A stretch of DNA of 64,000 nucleotides from contig CAJNOI010000042.1 in the NCBI GenBank assembly GCA_905250115.1, forward strand, positions 186,001-250,000, in the 5' to 3' direction. Position numbers and translations under genes: made by a program. Below, piece after piece: positions 57,988-64,000 of the stretch. The stretch is from Adineta steineri (lineage: Eukaryota > Rotifera > Eurotatoria > Adinetida > Adinetidae). The notes under the pieces are model-generated. The model did not search any database, was not told where the DNA came from, and saw only the letters and a program-made list of their open reading frames with translations. The stretch's first letter is position 1. The number at the start of each line of letters is the position of its first letter.

Positions 57988-58815
57988 GAAATAAAATAAA
58001 AAAAACTTTAAACTGCCTTTGGATACTTTTTTCATCAATCTTCAACTATTAGGAAAATATTTAATAAATTGATCATCGATATCTATTGTTCGAGCGTGTT
58101 TATAACGTCAAAATTTTGATTGTCGACACAAACTGGTAACTTGAGCAATGCCGTCATATTTCCTCTTTTTCTCATGCATTCAACATCAAATATGCGAGAG
58201 TATTGATTTATAAAATAACAAACTTGACAATGATTAATCCGTCTTTCTCGGGTAATATTATATGGTACATCTCTCATTTAATAAAAAAAAAGAATTATAT
58301 TTGTTAGATTTTAAACATTATTAAAATATATAGTTTTGAATGATGAATTTCTTTAAGTCAGATATATTCGATCAATGTTTCTTGATTAATTGCGTAAATC
58401 GAAAGATCTATATTGTATCTTTTTCTCTTATGCTATATTATAACAGCCAACATACATTCATGTAGTAGTTATGTCAGTTCAGTTTATTGCACATGATATT
58501 TATCAATGAAACATACAAAAAAACTTAGAATAACACTTAGTAGAATTCAGATATTGGAAGAAATCATCAAAGATCTTCCAAAAACCTTGTGAGTGACTGT
58601 GGGTGTAAATATCTACTCGTTCTATTCATATTCATACTCACACTCACACCCTCAATTTAATATTAAAAATAAAGTTAACTTTTTGGAAACGCTTTATTTC
58701 AATATGAACAACAAAAACACTCAAAAGCCAAATTTCACAATAAGAAAAAGCGGACTTTCAATTTTTCAGATTAAAGGTTCAGACTAATAAATTAAATTAA
58801 ATATAATAGAGAGTA
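57988..58815. other. Intergenic between two converging genes
   Basis: Holds the 3' ends of the NCS-like gene and the 7TM receptor, hairpin C (58585-58657) and a 64-codon minus frame (58083-58277) that I do not accept as a gene. Confidence 0.5.
58585..58657. repeat. Hairpin C with telomere-like arms
   Basis: CTTGTGAGTGACTGTGGGTG on the left; ACTCACACTCACACCCTCAA on the right. GTGAGTG pairs with CACTCAC, and GGGTGT with ACACCC. It shares CTCACACCCTCAATT with hairpin B. It lies between two converging genes. Confidence 0.65.
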
Positions 58816-61800
58816 TCATTGTCTTATCATTCTCATAAATCGATGTCGCCAAGTGATAATCGATTGTTTAAACTGTTTCTTGTAAAAACTCGATGGTAGA
58901 ACAAATATAACAAAGACGAGAGATGATGGAATGAATGAAATAAAATATCCACAAAGATATAACCAAGGATTTCGTGATGCTTTAACACATGTTGATAGTA
59001 ATGAAATAAGAAAGCGAGGAAATAGTAAAACAGCTAATACAACAGAACTAATGATAAGTTGTTTGTGTTCATTGATTTGATTAACTAGTTGTTGTCTATA
59101 ATTGAATTTAGTTCGAGTGGTCGTTCGTTGTCGCGCAATGTTTATGATGATATAAAGAGCTGAAAATAGATTTATTGCACAAGGAACTACAAAATGGAAA
59201 TGTTGAACAATTGTAGTGTATCGTTCAATTGATTGAGAATAACGAAGTACGCACCAAACACGTCGTTCTTCATGATCATCAAATAAGTCACGATATATGA
59301 GTTCATAACTCATTGAACCCAAAATTATAAATGGTAAAAGGAAAAGTATCCATCGTGCAATATATTTACTTCTTTGTTTATTAAAATTAATTCCTTGCAG
59401 GACTGATATTGCTCTTTCGATGGCTACACAAGTATTAAGCCAATTACTCATATTTAAGAAAAGACGAAGTAAAGGTTCAAGTACTAAACATCCAACTCGT
59501 AGAATATTACGATTAATCAATGGATTCATATACGTATATAATACAAACCAGAATTTTATAATTACCATAGTAACAATCAGAATAGAAATAATTGATGATA
59601 ATCGAAGGTAAATTCCAGATCCTACTTTACGAGAATCACGATTATGGAAAACTAAATAACTTAGAAAACCATTGATTAAACCAACGAGAAAAATAATCAT
59701 GATTAATGTTGCACTTAATTTAACTACCAATGATTGATCATTTAATGTACTGTTAGGTCGAATTTCATAACGTAATAAATCATCTAATGTTAATCCAATA
59801 CCTTTAGCATAAAATTGACATCGATCACCAAAGAAACAATCGCTACATACACATAGAATACTATAAAAACATATAGGTTGATCTTGTAAACATGTTCCAC
59901 CATTTTCACAATAAACATTATCGTCACAGCCAAAACTCAACTGATGATCTAATCGAAAACAATTACTATGATGTTCTTCTGTACATAGACACATATAAAA
60001 TTCATCCACAAAACATTGCAGATTAAAATCACGTTGACATGGAATATGATAGTTTTTCAGCTGTTGAATTCGTGGTAATGATACTAATGTAGTGTTTAAA
60101 ACTTCAGTAACGGAAGCACATCGTTGTGCAGGACTAATCGATGTTGTTATATTAGATCGTTCGACTTTTTGAAGCGCAGCCAAATAATAATGAGTATCAA
60201 TTTTGACAAGAATCATTTTGAACATATATTGAGAGTATAAAATAACATGATTCTGAAACATAGTCATTTTTTTGAGTATAGTAAATGTTGGCATTGATTG
60301 TTCAAAACTAACTTCATTGTAGATATAAATGAGTAAGTGTGATGGAATATCAATATTCTTAAGAGAAATCTCTATTTTATGATTGACGTATTGACATCTT
60401 GATCCATAAAATTGTTCGGAGCAAAAGCATACATAACTTTCATCAATCATTCTCTCATCGATTACGACACATCGGCCATTATTTTTGCAAAATTCTACTG
60501 GACACATTAGTTTAAGACGACAAAATGTACCAAACCTATTATGAGGACAAACACATATTGATCGATTCTGACTCGAACCGATACAGATCGAATCTGATGC
60601 GCACATACTACAATCGATTGGAATATGACATTGTGCCCCAGACTAACCTGAATCACATTGACAGAAGAATCGTTCTTCATTATGATATTTTATGCAAGTG
60701 CCTTTATAACATTGAAAATTACAATGATTAAAATTCGATGGTCGAGATATTGGAATAGTCAAAAAAGCACTCAATCGATTAACTGGTAAAAATATAAATG
60801 GAATCGATAAATGCCAACTTAATAGATACGTCACTGAACTCTTGTCAAATGCATCAATACGAATGCTATACTTTTTTGAATTATACTTTCCTCGTGTTGA
60901 ATATAACAGATAGATATCTACAGATCGACCACAATATTTTGATTCATAGGTGAATTGATCGTACGAATGAATTCCTTGTGTATCGTTATCATCTTCCATT
61001 AAGGTAACAATAATAGCATAGACAATCGGCTGATCGACCGTTGCCAATACGAGAGTTAAACTGACACGTTGATTTTGATACTGACATTGATCACCATAAT
61101 AATTTGGTGGACAAAAACATAGACTACTATAATTGCCGACTCCAAGTCGATGATACATATGTAAACCATAATTACAAACATTGGACTGTATGCTATTTTT
61201 AATCAGCAATTCTGTCTTTTTGTCAGTGATTTGATTTTTAATAGAATTAGTTGGAATAGTCTGTGAGATTGGATAAAATAAGGCAGTATCTAATAAAAAA
61301 GACTTATAAGCTGTATTAATGATTCGACATGGAATATCCCGCATATTAATAAGATTATCAAAACTATAACCATTACATAATTGTGGACGATCAACACAAA
61401 ATTGATAGTTATCATACTCTAAACAATCTTGATTTTCATTGCAAAGATCTTCATTGTCTGTACATTTCGTGTCATTCCAGCAATGAAATTTGTTCGTTTG
61501 AGAGTATTGAAATTCATCAGATGATGCTCCAAAACAATCAGCAGTTCCATTAATGATTTCACCAGCTGGTAAACACATCTGTGCATAGTTCTGTGGCGAA
61601 GTACAGAAAAAGAAATGATTTAACAAAATTGATTGAGTACAGTTTTCTTCGTCTTTTCCATCTAAACAATTTCGAAAACCATCACATCGTGTATAAATAT
61701 TATTGCATTGCCAATGTTCACAATCCGTCTCATCTGAATGATTTTGTCCATTAATCAATATCAACGGCAAATCCGCAATACGATCGCATATTTGATAAAA

Positions 61801-63345
61801 TAAAATTTCCTCATAACTTATATCCGTTGGACGAGAACAGATATTTGGTAAAACTAAAGGTGAACGACACTGTTTCTCATTTGGACATCGAAATCGAAGC
61901 GTTTGATTTAATACACAACTCAATTCAAATGCTTGTTCATCATCTTTTAGAAAACAATCGGGCATACCATCAACGATTCGATATTTAGAAATATATTTTG
62001 ATGAATTCTTACAATGGTATAATGATGAAAAGTGAGAACTGATGTTTTGATAACGTTGAGTGATACAACCAATAAAGTATGGTTTGACTAAATCTATGAT
62101 AGATTTCCATGTAGTTAATTCAACATTCGAATCTAGCCCCGTTTCATTTCCGTGCAGGCAGGTGAAGTTTTTATGACGAAATGTAGGTGTGAGAAAATCA
62201 CATAATTGCTCATCATAACAAACATAATCAGGTTTAAGGGCTGATGTTGTATTGATATAGTCAATTTCTTTTGGACCATATAAAAATCGTACATGACCGA
62301 AGAGTACAGGAATAGCAGGAAATTCAAGAGGAAACGTACAGTTTTTAAAGTCTTCAATGATTGCAGAAGATTGTATGAACTGATCACATGTTATATTTTC
62401 GATTTTATTCATGATTTTGCTAAGACAAACCATAGCTATCCAACATGAATAGGATAAATTTCCTTGAATACTAAAGGATTGAGTCAATACTAAATGTCGA
62501 TTATTTTTACATTGACCAAAATCTTCTACACATTGTCCATCACCACACGTAAATTGGCCTTCGTCAGGTCGACATACATATTCTTGAGATTCGAATAGAT
62601 GTGGTCGATAATAAAATCTCAGAAGACGATTGATCTTAATAATTTCGTCCGATCTATCAAAACATTGTGCTTCCACAGATTCTATTTCCAAAAAGATTTT
62701 TGGAATACATAACCCATTATGACATCGATACTCATTGTCATTACATTCATTTATTTCTAAATTAAAGCATCCAATTTCATCAATACCATTATTTAGACAA
62801 TCGATTCGACCATTGCATATCTCACGCCAATCAAGACAAATCGATGGACCACCACGATCACATTCTAAAAGAATGTAACACGTTCGTTGAAATATATTAT
62901 CTGTTGAAGCCATTTCCAATGAATTTTGGAGGAATTCATCTTCGTTTCTTTTCAATGAATATTGACATCGAGATCCAAACCATGGACGTGTACAATTAAA
63001 AAACGTTTCATTCGATAGATTAGATTGAAATGGTTGATCAAGATAATATTGATATTGTTCAGCGACATCAATCGATGACGACCATAGAAGAATATCATAT
63101 GAAGTAACATTCAGATGATATAATTCATTGAAAGTTACATATTGACCAGATACATTAAAAAAGTGAATTACCGTCAAATTCTTGTCGTTATTTGGACGAA
63201 TACAATATTTAACTATTCCAAAAAACGATGACTTAGATGAGAAATAATGTAAACAGTCAAACCCAAATGAATCTGTATCATAGAATAGCGATTGTAAACC
63301 ATTAGATATCGATAGAAAAAATATAATATAAAAAAACTTCAACAT
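58816..63345 (-). CDS. Giant LDLa/EGF seven-transmembrane receptor, interrupted by one in-frame TAG
   Basis: One continuous frame of 1,509 codons with no intron, broken only at codon 901 (TAG at 60643-60645). The signal peptide is MLKFFYIIFFLSISNG. LDLa-type modules follow, e.g. CNGRIDCLNNGIDEIGC, FTCGDGQCVEDFGQC and CDGFRNCLDGKDEENC, then EGF modules (LCFCPPNYYGDQCQ, FCQCDSG-stop-SGAQC, CVCPHNRFGTFC, CENGGTCLQD). The 7TM part has helices from LVVKLSATLIMIIFLVGLI to FIPSSLVFVIFVLP, with ERAISVLQGINFNKQR after TM3. The stop replaces what should be Trp in the EGF motif GWSGAQC. LDLa/EGF-7TM receptors of this type are expanded in bdelloids. A TATATAT lies ~40 bp above the ATG. If translated as is, the upstream part would be a secreted 900-residue ectodomain. 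The alternatives are a recent nonsense allele or a base error. Confidence 0.85.
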
Positions 63346-63693
63346 TTTTATTCAAATGCAGCCTTGCACACAAATGACAATATAATATATAGATAGATAG
63401 ATTTAACACAACTTTTATGGTAAATATTCATCATTATTTGGTTATATTAGTAGTGTTCACTATTACGCGTGTGATTCTTCGAGACGTGATATATCAAAAC
63501 ACAACAATGCAATCTGATACTCCTTTTTATATTCCTATCTAGATATGACACATTCATTTGATAGAAAAATGTAGGGATTGTCAGGTATCTTCTTTTATTT
63601 GTTAGAAAATGAAAATCATGTATGAAGCATTTTGATAAGCAAAAAAAACTTCAAAAGCAAATATGAAGAATACCATGATTGTAGATACCATCA

Positions 63694-64000
63694 TTAACAT
63701 TGTGGAACGTTGCCAGAACAATGGTCATTGGTTACAAAGCCATGATTTCCATGGGGTAATTCGATCTTATACCATTTTTTCTTTTTACCCGACACGTTCT
63801 CGATTTTAAAGCAGTCACATGGATGGTGCTCGCTAGAGGCAGCATCGCCAATTACAGCACAGCGCATTGATGCACACGAATGGATAGGAACCCTTTGAAG
63901 ACATAAAACATAGCTAGCCTAGTTATATAAAACAAAAAATATTGCAAATATTAAACTATTCGATAGAAAACAAAACTTTACCTCGCATACTGCCAGAGCG
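63694..64000 (-). CDS. 3' end of a secreted Cys-rich protein with an SH3b-like domain (partial)
   Basis: The last exon (63694-63918) encodes ASYVLCLQRVPIHSCASM, RCAVIGDAASSEHHPCDCFK, then KWYKIELPHGNHGFVTNDHC and SGNVPQC-stop. The penultimate exon enters the window at 64000 and ends at 63982 (ALAVCE) before GTAAAG; both join in phase 0. WYKIELPHGNHGFVTND has the strand pattern of a bacterial-type SH3 domain, and six or more Cys suggest secretion. The block is clearly GC-richer than its flanks, as for coding sequence. Most of the gene lies right of the window. Confidence 0.6.

Noticed and set aside
58083..58277. 64-codon minus-strand frame with several Cys (HCQVCYF, RIFDVECMRKRG)
   Set aside because: No signal peptide, no recognisable domain, no splice partner, and it sits in the 3' region between converging genes. 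It could be a remnant, but I cannot support it.

Overview
The window is AT-rich animal DNA with compact, intron-rich genes. Most introns are about 50-70 bp, with clean GT...AG borders. I read it as a bdelloid rotifer, most likely a Rotaria-type genome. The reasons are an LDLa/EGF/seven-helix receptor without introns, a TPR protein with an ADP-ribosyltransferase-like fold, and start codons sitting directly behind 3' splice acceptors, which fits the spliced-leader trans-splicing known in this group. This placement is an inference. There is one 100-N assembly gap (274-373), and I saw no rRNA, tRNA or CRISPR.

Layout. 374-9358 (-): a nearly complete dysferlin/myoferlin-type ferlin, cut at its last C2 domain by the gap. 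It has two alternative first exons and a cluster of three mutually exclusive exons. 9.4-19 kb: gene-poor, with a decayed ~90-bp satellite (11.8-14.85 kb), a small secreted peptide gene with a TATA box and a ~125-bp repeat array just upstream, and decayed coding fragments. 19-23.5 kb (+): FAAH2-like amidase, then 114 bp later a Tat-SF1 homologue. 24.2-27.3 kb (-): ART-like/TPR protein with lost catalytic motifs. 28.7-29.5 kb (+): UBC12 (NEDD8 E2). 34.7-36.6 kb (+): divergent calmodulin-like gene. 37.7-38.25 kb: foldback MITE. 38.4-39.4 kb (-): rhodopsin-type GPCR. 40.9-41.7 kb (+): UBC9 (SUMO E2). 43.06-43.9 kb (+): hydrophilic coiled-coil protein without Cys, Trp, Phe or Pro. 44.6-51.4 kb (-): tandem trefoil-GH31 alpha-glucosidase (sucrase-isomaltase layout). 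53.6-55.65 kb (+): trichoplein homologue with an apparent one-base frameshift. 56.0-56.4 kb (+): secreted CC-rich peptide. 57.26-57.99 kb (+): neuronal-calcium-sensor-like protein. 58.8-63.35 kb (-): giant LDLa/EGF/7TM receptor with one in-frame TAG. 63.7-64 kb (-): 3' end of a secreted SH3-like gene.

The genes do not form one pathway. The points most worth following are the ferlin splicing system (alternative C2A halves plus three alternative C2C loop exons), the desiccation-protein-like coiled coil at 43 kb, the pseudo-ART, and three related hairpins carrying TGTGGG-type telomere-like arms downstream of genes.
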